From Chloroflexi bacterium bin20 (lineage in GTDB: Bacteria > Chloroflexota > Anaerolineae > Aggregatilineales > Phototrophicaceae): DNA of 64,000 nucleotides. The notes beneath the pieces were generated by a model, which was not told the origin of the DNA, searched no databases, and was given only the letters and a program-made list of their open reading frames with translations. Numbering within the stretch: the first letter of the stretch is position 1; each line of letters starts with the position of its first letter. The stretch is from contig MPMG01000009.1 in NCBI GenBank assembly GCA_002238485.1, positions 62,001-126,000 on the forward strand, given 5' to 3'. This document shows positions 25,623-35,063 of the stretch, one piece after another. Both the position numbers and the translations under genes were made by a program.

Positions 25623-28502
25623 ATGAGCAATCCCCTGCTAGAGATTCAGAATTTCGGGCAGAGCGCTTGGCTCGATTACATCCATCGCGATGACCTGCAC
25701 AACGGCGCGCTGCAAAGCCGCATTGATACTGAAGGCGTGCTGGGCGTAACTTCCAACCCGTCTATCTTTCAGAAAGCCATCGGCGACTCGGATACCTACG
25801 ACAGCGCCATCATGACCATGCTGGATCTGGATGCGCCCGCTATCTATGAAAAGCTGGCCATCGAGGACATCCAAAACGCGACCGACCTCTTCCGACCAGT
25901 CTATGAACGCAGCGGCGGCGGCGATGGTTATGTAAGCCTGGAAGTTTCGCCGCTGTTGGCGCGCGACACACAAGGCACGATCGACGAAGCTCAGCGCCTC
26001 TTCGGCACGGTCGACCGACCCAATCTGATGATCAAAATCCCGGCTACGCCCCAGGGCATCCCGGCCATTGAAGCGGCTATCGCGGCTGGCATCAATGTCA
26101 ATGTGACGCTCATCTTCGCCATCAACAATTATGAGCAGGTCGCCGAAGCTTTCATTCGCGGGCTGGAGCAGCGACAGGCTGCTGGCGAGGATGTTTCGCG
26201 CGTGGCTTCGGTGGCCAGTTTCTTTTTGAGCCGCATTGATGTGATGGTCGACCACATCCTGGAAAACAACATCCGCGCGGCACAGCTGCGGCAAGACACA
26301 GTTCGCATCAGCGCCAATAGCCGGCTGCTGGGGCAAACCGCTATCGCCAACGCCAAGCTGGCTTATCGCTCCTTCCAGCGCATCTTTGCAGGCGAGCGCT
26401 TTGAGCAGCTGCGTGCTGCTGGCGCCCAGGTGCAACGTCCGCTTTGGGCATCCACCGGCGCCAAGAATCCCGCTTATTCCGACACGCTCTATGTCGACAA
26501 CTTAATCGGAGCGCACACCGTCAACACGCTGCCGCCAGCGACCCTGGCCGCCTTCAAAGATCACGGCACTGCCGCCGACACCCTGACGAAAGACATGCCG
26601 GGCTTTTTGCCGCCAGACGAAGCGCTGGACCGCTTGGCAGAGTTGGGCATCGACCTGGCGCAAGTAACGACTCGCCTGCAAGACGATGGCGTGGATGCCT
26701 TCATTGATGCATTTGAAACGTTGATCTCGCAGGTGGCAGCCAAACGAACCCTGCTGCGCAGCGGCATCATTGAGCGCACCAAGCTGGCCCTGGGCATCTA
26801 TCACGGCGCGGTGGACGAAGCGATAGACCGCTTGGACGAACAGTTGGCCAATGCGCGCTTGTGGAACAAAGACGGCAGTTTGTGGAAGAGCCACGCGCCC
26901 ACCATCGACAAGATCGTCAAGCGGCTGGGCTGGCTGGATACCGCCACGACTATCGACCGTGAGCGCTTGACCGCCCTGCAAGAAAGCGTACGCGATGGAC
27001 CTTGGCGGCATGTTGTGCTGCTGGGCATGGGTGGCAGTTCGCTTGCGCCCGAAGTGCTGGCGCGCACATTTGGTCGGCAAGACGGCTTCCCGCAACTGAT
27101 CGTGCTAGACAGCACCGACCCCGCGCGCATCGGCCAGGTCGAAGACGCCATCGAGCTGGAAAACACGCTCTTCGTGGTCGCCAGCAAGTCCGGCGGCACT
27201 GTCGAGACCTTGGCGCTCGATCACTATTTCTGGGAGAAGACGGGCGGCGCTGGCGAGCAGTTCATCGTCATCACCGATCCCGGCTCGCGTCTGGAGCAAG
27301 TCGCCAAGCAAGCTGCTGTGCGCGACCTCTTTCTTAATCCCGCGGATATCGGTGGCCGTTACAGCGCGTTGAGCTACTTCGGCATGGTGCCCGCGGCCTT
27401 GATAGGGCTGGATTTGCATGGCTTGTGGGCGCAGGCGGATACCATGTTGGACGCAATAGGCGAAGGCATCCCTGCCCAATATCACCCCGGATTGCTGCTG
27501 GGCGCGGTCATCGGCGCGCTGGCGCTGCAAGGCAGAGACAAAATCACCATCTACACCAGCGAGTCGCTGCGCAGCTTCGGCGATTGGGCAGAGCAACTGC
27601 TGGCGGAGAGCCTGGGCAAAGAGGGCAAAGGCGCGCTGCCGGTGGTGGGAGCGGCGATCGGCTTGCCGCACGATTATGTGACCGACCGCCTGTTTGTCTA
27701 TTTGCGCGTGGACAATGATGCCGATGTGGCGCAGATGGACGCCGCTGTGCGCACCTTGCGCGAAGCCGGGCATCCGCGCGTTACCCTGCGCTTGGAAGAC
27801 AATCTGGCGATCGCTGGCGAATTCTTGCGCTGGGAATATGCCACCGCCATCGCCGGCGCTTTGCTGCGAGTCAATCCCTTCGACGAGCCCAATGTAACCG
27901 AAGCCAAAGATGCCAGCAAAGCCCTGCTGGAAACAGTCCGCCAGTCGGGCAGCCTGCCACAATCCGACCCGATCATGACGCGCGAATCGTTGCAGCTTTT
28001 TGCAAACGAAGACACGCTCGGTCCCCTGCGCGAGCTTTGCCGTCAGCACGGCTTCGATGGCAGCGATGTCGTCCAGGTGATCGGCGCGCAAATGGCCGGC
28101 ACAAAAGCTGGCGACTACTTTGCGCTGCTGGTCTACTTCACGCCATCTGACGAAGAAGCGCGCGTGCTGGAACAAGTGCGGCGGCGTCTGCGTCATGTAA
28201 CCAAACGCGCCGTTACGATCGGGTATGGCCCGCGCTACCTGCACAGCACCGGGCAGTACCATAAAGGCGGCGGCGACAATGGCGTCTTCTGGCAGTTGAC
28301 CGCCGATGCCGCGCCTGACTTGTCCATTCCTGGTTTTGACTACAGCTTTGGCACGTTATTCGCAGCCCAGGCCGCTGGCGATCTGCAAGCGCTGCAAGGG
28401 CATGGACGCCGCGCCATCCGCCTGCATCTGAGCGGTGATCGCGCGATAGGCCTGGACATGCTGCTGTCGGCAATTGAGTTCGTCGAGTCTCGCCGGCGCT
28501 AG
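25623..28502 (+). CDS. Bifunctional transaldolase / glucose-6-phosphate isomerase
   Basis: 959 residues. The N-terminal ~375 residues are transaldolase, with GVTSNPSIFQKAI, the Schiff-base lysine in LMIKIPAT and the VNVTLIFAINNYEQVAEA block. The rest is phosphoglucose isomerase, with GMGGSSLAPEVLARTFG and SKSGGTVETLALDHYF. The fusion links the pentose phosphate pathway and glycolysis (sedoheptulose-7-P/erythrose-4-P exchange and Glc-6-P to Fru-6-P). Such fusions are known from Chloroflexota and Cyanobacteria among others. GGGAGGCGGCAACCC precedes the ATG. Confidence 0.93.
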   Translation: MSNPLLEIQNFGQSAWLDYIHRDDLHNGALQSRIDTEGVLGVTSNPSIFQKAIGDSDTYDSAIMTMLDLDAPAIYEKLAIEDIQNATDLFRPVYERSGGGDGYVSLEVSPLLARDTQGTIDEAQRLFGTVDRPNLMIKIPATPQGIPAIEAAIAAGINVNVTLIFAINNYEQVAEAFIRGLEQRQAAGEDVSRVASVASFFLSRIDVMVDHILENNIRAAQLRQDTVRISANSRLLGQTAIANAKLAYRSFQRIFAGERFEQLRAAGAQVQRPLWASTGAKNPAYSDTLYVDNLIGAHTVNTLPPATLAAFKDHGTAADTLTKDMPGFLPPDEALDRLAELGIDLAQVTTRLQDDGVDAFIDAFETLISQVAAKRTLLRSGIIERTKLALGIYHGAVDEAIDRLDEQLANARLWNKDGSLWKSHAPTIDKIVKRLGWLDTATTIDRERLTALQESVRDGPWRHVVLLGMGGSSLAPEVLARTFGRQDGFPQLIVLDSTDPARIGQVEDAIELENTLFVVASKSGGTVETLALDHYFWEKTGGAGEQFIVITDPGSRLEQVAKQAAVRDLFLNPADIGGRYSALSYFGMVPAALIGLDLHGLWAQADTMLDAIGEGIPAQYHPGLLLGAVIGALALQGRDKITIYTSESLRSFGDWAEQLLAESLGKEGKGALPVVGAAIGLPHDYVTDRLFVYLRVDNDADVAQMDAAVRTLREAGHPRVTLRLEDNLAIAGEFLRWEYATAIAGALLRVNPFDEPNVTEAKDASKALLETVRQSGSLPQSDPIMTRESLQLFANEDTLGPLRELCRQHGFDGSDVVQVIGAQMAGTKAGDYFALLVYFTPSDEEARVLEQVRRRLRHVTKRAVTIGYGPRYLHSTGQYHKGGGDNGVFWQLTADAAPDLSIPGFDYSFGTLFAAQAAGDLQALQGHGRRAIRLHLSGDRAIGLDMLLSAIEFVESRRR

Positions 28503-28518
28503 CGACAGCTACCCATTG

Positions 28519-28545
28519 CGGGCGACCCAATGGATCGCCCCTACA
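28519..28545. repeat. GGGCGACCC/GGATCGCCC inverted repeat
   Basis: GGGCGACCCAATGGATCGCC then CCTAC, a short inverted repeat of the type also seen at 41590-41659 (GTAGGGGCGA...TCGCCCCTAC). Intergenic, between the Tal-Pgi and membrane protein genes. Confidence 0.55.
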
Positions 28546-28631
28546 CCACTTTCTTTGCCCGCAGAGTCCTCTGTGCTGTATTCCCGCATAACATACGTTG
28601 TGCCACCGGGACATCTAGTCGTGAAGCCTAT

Positions 28632-30143
28632 TCACTGGCGCAAGAACGCAAGAGCCCGCGGCATAATTTCGCCCAGCAGCCAGCCGATCAACATCGTGTA
28701 CATAGGCGCAAGCATGGCGTAATAGCGCGGCTCAATGCTGGCGAAACTGGCGATCAGCAGCAAGCCCAGCAATAGAATCGCCGCAGTTGTCATCAGCAGC
28801 CAGTCACGCTTCCATAGCGCCGCCAGCAAAGCCAGTGGCGTCAAGTATTTCAGCATGTTCACCAGGTAGAAGAGCGCGCTGAACAGCTCCACGCCCGGTC
28901 GCCAGACGCGATGCCCGTTGTAGGCCGAGCTGTGCGCCTCGTAAAAGCCCAGCCGACCCGACCCTTGCCAGGTGATCTGCTCGGGGTTCTCCAGATATTG
29001 CAGCGGGAAGGCCGCGCTGGCGGGGTCTTGCACAAGCATATAAGCCAGGCCGCGCAGGATCGAACCCACCAACCGTCCATAGTCGCTCGCCACCGTTTCC
29101 AGATACACCTCATAGAGCAGGGCATCGGCCGCGCAGGGACCCAAATACCAGTAAAGGGCGCTGGGCCAGACGATGAGGATAGGCTCGGGCGGCTCGCCAA
29201 AGGGCTGTGCCAGGAAAGCAGCCTGCTCGTCGGCCCTGACCCAAGGCCCGGGCCTGCGATACAGGGGATATGTTTCGCTGTAGAAGTTGACTTCGCGCAG
29301 GGCGGGCAGCGTCAGCAAGCGGGCATAATGCGCCGAATGCTCGCCGTTCCTCGCGCTGATTGGATAGCGCATATTGTCGGCAGCCGCCAGCAGGGTCGCG
29401 CCCGAGGTGCAGCTGAGCGTAGTGGCGCCGGTGGACGGGATGTGGATGAGCGCGATATAGCCGCCCAACAAGCCCCCGCTGATGCAGCCAACTGTTGCGA
29501 ACAGGCCAATGCGCTGGCGAAATGGGATGTGCCGCCACAAAAAGAAGCTCGCCCCATAGACCGCAGCCAACGGCGCATAATTCAAGCGTGCGAAGCACAT
29601 CACGCCCAAGCCCAAACTGGCCAGCGCCACCAGCAGCAGACGCCGGCGCGCAGGAGCCTGCCATGCCAGCTGCGCCAGCCACAGCGCCGCCACTGTCGTC
29701 GTGGCGACCAACCAGCCCGGCAACTGATAATGCGTCCACTGCAAGCCGAACGGATCGCAAAGCACAACCAGCGCGGCGATGAATGCCCTGCGCGCGCCAA
29801 AACGCCGCCGCAGCATATCGTAGACCATGAAGGGAATCGTGCTATACGCCGCCATTTGCGCCAGCAGAAAAACACGGTCGCCCAGCCTGCCCAGCGCAGC
29901 GGTCAGCGACTTAAGAGGCGCCATCACAAAGGCATAACCCGTGTTGTAGCGCAGGTTGCCGATGAGCAGGTTGCCGCGGCCCAGTTCGTCCATCAGGAAA
30001 GCTTGCGCGGCCTGGTTGTCATCGTGATTGGCGATGCCCAACGGATAGCTGATGAACAGTACAGCTTGCGCCAGCAGCGTCGCCGCCAGCAGCCACAGCA
30101 GATGCCTGCGATCGATCGGGTTGGGATTTGGCAGAGCATTCAT
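28632..30143 (-). CDS. Polytopic membrane protein, GT-C glycosyltransferase-like
   Basis: 503 residues with around ten membrane helices. The first periplasmic loop has NHDDNQAAQAFLMDELGRGN, in which acidic residues after the first helix resemble the catalytic loop of GT-C enzymes, and a long soluble loop lies between about 260 and 400. No precise family is recognised. The start is ATG 30143; it lies 34 nt after the end of the MNIO-like gene on the same strand. Confidence 0.6.
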   Translation of the reverse strand: MNALPNPNPIDRRHLLWLLAATLLAQAVLFISYPLGIANHDDNQAAQAFLMDELGRGNLLIGNLRYNTGYAFVMAPLKSLTAALGRLGDRVFLLAQMAAYSTIPFMVYDMLRRRFGARRAFIAALVVLCDPFGLQWTHYQLPGWLVATTTVAALWLAQLAWQAPARRRLLLVALASLGLGVMCFARLNYAPLAAVYGASFFLWRHIPFRQRIGLFATVGCISGGLLGGYIALIHIPSTGATTLSCTSGATLLAAADNMRYPISARNGEHSAHYARLLTLPALREVNFYSETYPLYRRPGPWVRADEQAAFLAQPFGEPPEPILIVWPSALYWYLGPCAADALLYEVYLETVASDYGRLVGSILRGLAYMLVQDPASAAFPLQYLENPEQITWQGSGRLGFYEAHSSAYNGHRVWRPGVELFSALFYLVNMLKYLTPLALLAALWKRDWLLMTTAAILLLGLLLIASFASIEPRYYAMLAPMYTMLIGWLLGEIMPRALAFLRQ

Positions 30144-30177
30144 CACGCAGGAGTCGCTTGCCTGTGGCCCGGGCGGG

Positions 30178-30990
30178 TCATGCCGAATTGGCAAGGGCAT
30201 AGAGACGAGGCGCCTGCGCTGCCATGATGGCTGGATCGCTGCGGAAATCGAACCGCTCGCCGATGCCGCCATATTCAAATGCCATTCGCTCGGGGCGCCG
30301 CCATTTGCCCGCGCGGATCTGCCCCAGCGCATATTCCGCGATCGCCCAGTCGCTCTTGGTCATGCCGAAGTGGTCTTCGCGGATGTCCAGCTCGTCGCGT
30401 TCGGGCAAGAGGCCGACTATATGCAATTCGCGCAGCCTGTGCACGGGCATGGCATCGAGATAACCCTGGATATCGCAGCGCCCTGTGCCCTCGCAAGCGC
30501 GGATGGCGTGCGCCAGATCGAGCAGGAGGCCGCAGCCGCTGACTTCGGTAATCGCCGTAATGACAGCGGGGTCAACCGATTCGGGCAGTTGATCGTCCCA
30601 CCAGAAGCGCGTTGGGTAGGCCAGATTCTCTACCACAATTCGCTCGGGACCAAAGCGCTCGCACAGCGGCTCCAGCTCACGGACGATGCGCGTGATGACT
30701 GCTTCGCGGGTGATGACTTGGCCCGGCGCAAAGTCGGAGCGCAGCACGCCGAGATGCGTATTGATGACCCTTGTTTCGCCCGTATCCAGCCAGCGCGCCA
30801 GCGCCTCCATATCGACATCTGCCAGCTGCCCCAGCCCGACGATCAGGCTGCAATGCACATAGAGCGGGTGATAGTGGCTGACCTCGGCGACCAGATCGGG
30901 CCAATCGGGACATTTGAAGAGGTCGACATGTATCAAGCCCTCGCGCCACAGCTGCAGCGCTTGCGGCGAATAATTGATGGCGAATTGCAT
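30178..30990 (-). CDS. DUF692/MNIO-like TIM-barrel protein
   Basis: 270 residues. RIVVENLAYP, CGLLLDLAHA and LRELHIVG are spaced as metal-ligand strands in the DUF692 (multinuclear iron-dependent oxidase) and xylose isomerase-like barrels. DUF692 enzymes modify cysteine or other residues in peptides, usually beside a precursor and partner protein; neither is evident here. AGGAGAAAACGC precedes the ATG. It could alternatively be a sugar isomerase-like enzyme. Confidence 0.55.
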   Translation of the reverse strand: MQFAINYSPQALQLWREGLIHVDLFKCPDWPDLVAEVSHYHPLYVHCSLIVGLGQLADVDMEALARWLDTGETRVINTHLGVLRSDFAPGQVITREAVITRIVRELEPLCERFGPERIVVENLAYPTRFWWDDQLPESVDPAVITAITEVSGCGLLLDLAHAIRACEGTGRCDIQGYLDAMPVHRLRELHIVGLLPERDELDIREDHFGMTKSDWAIAEYALGQIRAGKWRRPERMAFEYGGIGERFDFRSDPAIMAAQAPRLYALANSA

Positions 30991-31138
30991 GCGTTTTCTC
31001 CTGCTCGCAGGTTAGGAAACATGGGCTGCACCTCTGGTATCATACACGGCAACTGGCGGCTATGCGCGGACTGGCTAGCCGATGAGCCGGCGAATATGTT
31101 ATGCTCTAGGGAATTCACTGGCAGCGGCGAAGCCACTT

Positions 31139-31804
31139 ATGACGACGATTTTGCTAATACGCCACGCGGTCAACGACTTCGTGAAGACGGGCAAGTTGGC
31201 TGGTTGGACGATGGGCGTGCACTTGAACGAAGAAGGCTGTGCACAAGCCGAGGCGCTGGGGGCGCGTTTGGCAGAGGCGCCGCTCGATCAACTCTACGCC
31301 AGCCCCATCGAGCGCACAATGGAGACCGCCGCCGCCATCGCCGCGCATCATCCGCAGCTGTCCGTCCAAGCCAATGAAGAAATCGGCGAGGTACGTTATG
31401 GCGACTGGCAGGGCAAGTCGATCGCCGAGCTTTCGCGGCGCAAGATGTGGGCGGTCGTGCAAGAATATCCATCGCGGGCGGTCTTCCCCGAAGGCGAATC
31501 CATGCGGGGAGTGCAATCGCGCATCGTCGATGCCATCGAAGCGCTGGTGCGGCGTCACCCCAATCAGTTGATCGCGCTGGTTTTTCATGCCGACCTGATC
31601 AAAATGACGCTGGCGCATTATTTGGGCATGCACCTGGATGTCTTTCAGCGCATCGTGATTTCGCCCGCATCCATCAGCACGTTGCAGCTGGGGCACAGCC
31701 GACCCTTCATAGTGAACATGAACGACACCGCGCACCTGCAGGCGCTGAAACCGGCGCGCGGCAAGACAGACGAGCAATCGCTGCGGGATGGAGAGGCGCA
31801 ATGA
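31139..31804 (+). CDS. Histidine phosphatase family protein (MSMEG_4193-like)
   Basis: 221 residues. The catalytic motif is LLIRHAVND (RHA instead of the common RHG), with a second His in VFHADLIKM and Glu in ASPIERTMETA. In Actinobacteria an orthologous phosphatase is encoded beside DUF3090, as here. The ATG at 31139 overlaps nothing upstream; the next gene starts within its stop (ATGA). Substrate unknown. Confidence 0.85.
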   Translation: MTTILLIRHAVNDFVKTGKLAGWTMGVHLNEEGCAQAEALGARLAEAPLDQLYASPIERTMETAAAIAAHHPQLSVQANEEIGEVRYGDWQGKSIAELSRRKMWAVVQEYPSRAVFPEGESMRGVQSRIVDAIEALVRRHPNQLIALVFHADLIKMTLAHYLGMHLDVFQRIVISPASISTLQLGHSRPFIVNMNDTAHLQALKPARGKTDEQSLRDGEAQ

Positions 31805-32376
31805 GCAATGTGATTGAGCTGAATCCGGTCGACTTCGTCACGGTTGGCACGATCGGCCCCAAAGGGCAACGCACCTTTCACTTGCAAGCGGGCAAGGACA
31901 ATCGCATTGTCTCGTTTACTATCGAAAAAGAGCAGGCGCATGCCCTGTCGGCCGCCATCACAGAGATGCTGGATGATATCGACTCGCGAGAAAACACCAC
32001 CACCGAAGCCGATTTCAGCCAGCTGGACATGGAACTGCGCGAGCCGATCGAGCCGCTCTTCCGCATCGCCCAAATGGGTTTGGCGCACGACCGCGACCGC
32101 GACCAGATCATCCTCGTAGCGACCGAGTATGTTCCGAGCGATCCGGACGATCTAGACGATCTGGACGACGACTTTGATGAACTGAATGTGGATGACGAAG
32201 GCAGCGTGGCCGACTTCTTCAATCCCTATGCTGGCGAAGAAGGCGATCCCATGGTGGTGCGCATGTGGTGCACGCGTCAACAGATGCGCGCGCTCAGCCT
32301 GCATGCCATGGACACGGTCAAATCGGGCCGACCAGACGCGCGGCAGAACGGACGCATCATTTTTTATTGGACCTAG
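31801..32376 (+). CDS. DUF3090 family protein
   Basis: 191 residues. The features F.....G..GQRTFHLQA, the acidic linker DDLDDLDDDFD and C-terminal MWCTRQQMRALSLHA...GRPDCPLC-like end (here GRPDARQNGRIIF) identify DUF3090, although the terminal cysteines common in the family are missing. It is coupled to the phosphatase by a 4-nt overlap. The third actinobacterial partner (SCO1664 type) is absent. It converges with the TrmH gene with a 20-nt overlap. Confidence 0.85.
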   Translation: MSNVIELNPVDFVTVGTIGPKGQRTFHLQAGKDNRIVSFTIEKEQAHALSAAITEMLDDIDSRENTTTEADFSQLDMELREPIEPLFRIAQMGLAHDRDRDQIILVATEYVPSDPDDLDDLDDDFDELNVDDEGSVADFFNPYAGEEGDPMVVRMWCTRQQMRALSLHAMDTVKSGRPDARQNGRIIFYWT

Positions 32377-33049
32377 CGGGGCGTTCTGACAGTCGCTGTT
32401 TCGCTCGCAGTTTGCGCTGCTGCTTGCTGCGCCGCCCCAGGTGCTCGTGCATCTCCAGGAAGTAATCCAGGGTCTGCGCGGTCTGCTCGGCTGTGTTTTG
32501 CATGCGCTCTGGGCAAAGGATCTGCCGCTGGACTGTGATCTCGTACAAGAATAGCGCCGCCGTAACCGAAACATTCAAGCTCTGCGCGATGCCGCGCATG
32601 GGGATGGTCACGCGTCGGTCGGCGAGTTCCAGCGCCCGTTGCGAAAGTCCGTCACGCTCGTTTCCCAGCAGCAGCGCCAGGCCAGGCTGACAAAAATCCG
32701 CATCAAACAAGGACTCTGCGTCATCATCCAGCACAGTCGCGACCACTTGCCAGCCGTCGTTTTTCAACGAGCGCAAGGCGCTTTCGCTGTCGAAATGACT
32801 GTGGTACTGCAGCCATTTGTTGGTGGCGGTAGAGCTGTTCTTGCCGATTGTCTTGGGGTCGAATGGAGGGCTGTTCTCGAAGATGACATGCAGCTGCTGC
32901 ACGCCGAATGCATCACAACTGCGGGCGATCGCGCCAAGGTTGTGCGGGTCGAAGACATCTTGAACCACAACAGTCAGGCCAGGCTGACGTTGGCTGGCCG
33001 CGCGTTTTAGCTTTTGCAGGCGCGCTTGGGTAGGCACAGATGCGCTCAT
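32357..33049 (-). CDS. trmH: TrmH/SpoU family RNA 2'-O-methyltransferase
   Basis: 230 residues. The SPOUT motifs are NLGAIARSCDAFG (motif 1), LLLGNERDGLS (motif 2) and IPMRGIAQSLNVSVTAALFL (motif 3). The N-terminus (VVVQDVFDPHNLGAI) and the basic tail resemble tRNA (Gm18) methyltransferase TrmH rather than the 23S enzyme RlmB. Its start overlaps the stop of Uma2 (ATGA), so the two genes are coupled. Confidence 0.85.
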   Translation of the reverse strand: MSASVPTQARLQKLKRAASQRQPGLTVVVQDVFDPHNLGAIARSCDAFGVQQLHVIFENSPPFDPKTIGKNSSTATNKWLQYHSHFDSESALRSLKNDGWQVVATVLDDDAESLFDADFCQPGLALLLGNERDGLSQRALELADRRVTIPMRGIAQSLNVSVTAALFLYEITVQRQILCPERMQNTAEQTAQTLDYFLEMHEHLGRRSKQQRKLRAKQRLSERPARSNKK

Positions 33050-33606
33050 AAGGCAAAGAGCCGCCCCAGCTCCAGCCTGAAGCCGGGCAGCACATCGCCG
33101 CCAGTCAGCGTATCATCAAGCGACAAGGACTGGCCCTCGCCGATTTTCCCATGCACTTCGACGCGCTCGTCATCCGGGAAGACCAGCCACACCAGCCGCG
33201 TACCATTGCGCAGGTATAACTCGGCTTTCTCGCGCAGGTCGGCAGCGCTGTTGCTGGGCGAAGCGATCTCCACCGCCAAGTCGGGCATGACAGCGCCCAT
33301 CCCGCGATCGCCAGGCTTTGGCGCGCGGTCGTGCCTGGTAAAAGCCACATCGGGGCGCAGCACCAGCCTGGGGTTAAATGCAGAACGAAAACCAGCCTCC
33401 ACCGTCGTTCTGCCCAGCCCACGAGCTTTGGCAAATGCGCGAATGTAGTGGCTCAACTCGACAGCAAACTCCCCATGCACGAAACCTGGTGGCGGCATCT
33501 CTACCATCTCTCCGTTGATCAACTCATACTCGCTGTCCCTGTATTCCGGCAGGAGTTGCATCTCCAAAAATGCGTCGGCATCAATCAGCCGTTCCAGCAC
33601 GGGCAT
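33046..33606 (-). CDS. Uma2 family (DUF820) protein
   Basis: 186 residues, second Uma2 copy in the window. It shows YELINGEMVEMPPPGFVHGE, VLRPDVAFTR (Asp) and PDLAVEIASPSN (Glu), then YLRNGTRLVWLVFPDDERVEV. AGGAGG precedes the ATG at 33606. It is coupled to trmH downstream and divergent from the phosphofructokinase gene. Confidence 0.88.
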   Translation of the reverse strand: MPVLERLIDADAFLEMQLLPEYRDSEYELINGEMVEMPPPGFVHGEFAVELSHYIRAFAKARGLGRTTVEAGFRSAFNPRLVLRPDVAFTRHDRAPKPGDRGMGAVMPDLAVEIASPSNSAADLREKAELYLRNGTRLVWLVFPDDERVEVHGKIGEGQSLSLDDTLTGGDVLPGFRLELGRLFAL

Positions 33607-33754
33607 TTTTGCCTCCTTGTGATGCGGCTTGTGGGCGAATCATAACACAAATCAACCGTCCGAGAGCGCCGTTCCCAGCTGTCCAATTTGCCTTCTGCGC
33701 GCGGCTGTGTTCCAATTGTGTGGGCATAAGAAGGCTCTGACACGAGGCGATCCA

Positions 33755-34924
33755 ATGAGCGCAAAGACGATTGGCATCCTCACCGCCGGAGGGGACAGCC
33801 CAGGCTTGAATGCCGCCATCCGCGCGGTGGGCAAGGTGGCGATTGACAAGCACGGCATGCGTCTGATCGGTTTTCGCGATGGCTTTCGTGGCTTGATGCA
33901 AAATCGCATCATTTGGCTGGGCTTGGACGAACTTAGCGGCATCCTCACGTTGGGCGGCACGATCTTGGGCACCAGCCGCGACAAGCCGCACAAAATGCCC
34001 ATCGGCGGCAAGACGCGCAATATGACGGATGTCATGGTCGAGGTCTACGAGCGGCATCATCTGGACACGCTGGTCTGTCTGGGTGGTGGCGGCACAGCCA
34101 AAAATGCCCACCGCTTGTCTTGGCACGGCATCAATGTGGTCTGCCTGCCCAAGACGATCGATAATGATGTAAGCGGCACAGATGTGACTTTCGGCTTTGA
34201 TACAGCGCTGAACATCGCCACAGACGCCATCGACCGCCTGCATTCCACGGCGCACAGCCATCATCGCATCATTGTCTGTGAGATTATGGGACACAACACC
34301 GGCTGGCTGGCGCTGGGCGCAGGGCTGGCAGGCGGCGCAGATGTCATCTTGATTCCCGAGATTCCTTTCAACATTGAAGCGATCGCCAATTCTATCCGCG
34401 AGCGCAGCCGGGGTGGTAGACGCTTCAGCATTGTCGCCGTTTCCGAAGGCGCGATGACGCAGCGAATCGGCGCAAAGCTGCACGATGCGCGCAACCGCCT
34501 GGCCGAAGCCAATGCCGAAATTGCACGTTGCCAAGGTGACAAAAGCGCCAGCAAAGCCGCCAGACGCATGCGCTCGTCCATCCGTGCCGAGCTGGCTGAG
34601 ATCGAAAAAGAACGCAGTGGCAACACCCTGCTGCTAACGCACGAGCTGGAAAAGCGTACCGGGCTGGAATCGCGGGTTACCATCCTCGGGCATGTGCAGC
34701 GCGGCGGCGTGCCATCGCCCAAAGACCGCTTGCTGGCAACGCGCTTGGGTACGGCGGCTGCCAATTTTATCGCTGCAGGCGAAAGCAATATTATGGTCGG
34801 CATTCATGGCGATATTGTGCGCGCCGTGCCGCTGGAAGATGTGGTCGGCCTGCGCAAGAATGTTCCGCTCGACCATACCTGGCTGCGCAGCGCCCGCGAC
34901 CTGGAAATCTGCCTGGGTGATTGA
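33755..34924 (+). CDS. pfkA: 6-phosphofructokinase, PfkA family, mixed ATP/PPi signature
   Basis: 389 residues. [30 protein letters not shown] (catalytic Asp residues) and [12 protein letters not shown] are present. The PKTIDND lysine is the mark of PPi-dependent or mixed-clade enzymes, while the residue at the E. coli 104 position is Gly, an ATP mark. [14 protein letters not shown] replaces the usual GGDGS, so the Mg2+-binding Asp (E. coli D103) is Gly by eye. The phosphoryl donor therefore cannot be assigned. GAGGCGATCC precedes the ATG. Confidence 0.88.
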   Translation: MSAKTIGILTAGGDSPGLNAAIRAVGKVAIDKHGMRLIGFRDGFRGLMQNRIIWLGLDELSGILTLGGTILGTSRDKPHKMPIGGKTRNMTDVMVEVYERHHLDTLVCLGGGGTAKNAHRLSWHGINVVCLPKTIDNDVSGTDVTFGFDTALNIATDAIDRLHSTAHSHHRIIVCEIMGHNTGWLALGAGLAGGADVILIPEIPFNIEAIANSIRERSRGGRRFSIVAVSEGAMTQRIGAKLHDARNRLAEANAEIARCQGDKSASKAARRMRSSIRAELAEIEKERSGNTLLLTHELEKRTGLESRVTILGHVQRGGVPSPKDRLLATRLGTAAANFIAAGESNIMVGIHGDIVRAVPLEDVVGLRKNVPLDHTWLRSARDLEICLGD

Positions 34925-34998
34925 GCGCTAATCGATAGCTCTGGATTAGTGCAACTGCCAGGAATTGAGTAACTTCAACCCCGCCAGCACGCGTTTGC

Positions 34999-35004
34999 TA
35001 TACT
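34999..35004 (+). promoter_or_regulatory. Possible -10 box of the BglII-like R-M operon
   Basis: TATACT, 60 nt before the methyltransferase start; a weak TTCAAC lies 19 bp upstream of it. The leader between it and the start contains GGACGGCTCC, with no further signal recognised. Confidence 0.35.
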
Positions 35005-35063
35005 ATGGGTGGTCAAGGGCAGCGCAACTTTGAAAGGGACGGCTCCAACGTGAGGCAAGTGAG

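Noticed and set aside
34925-34952. Terminator after pfkA
   Set aside because: GCGCTAATC and GATTAGTGC can pair, but no T run follows.
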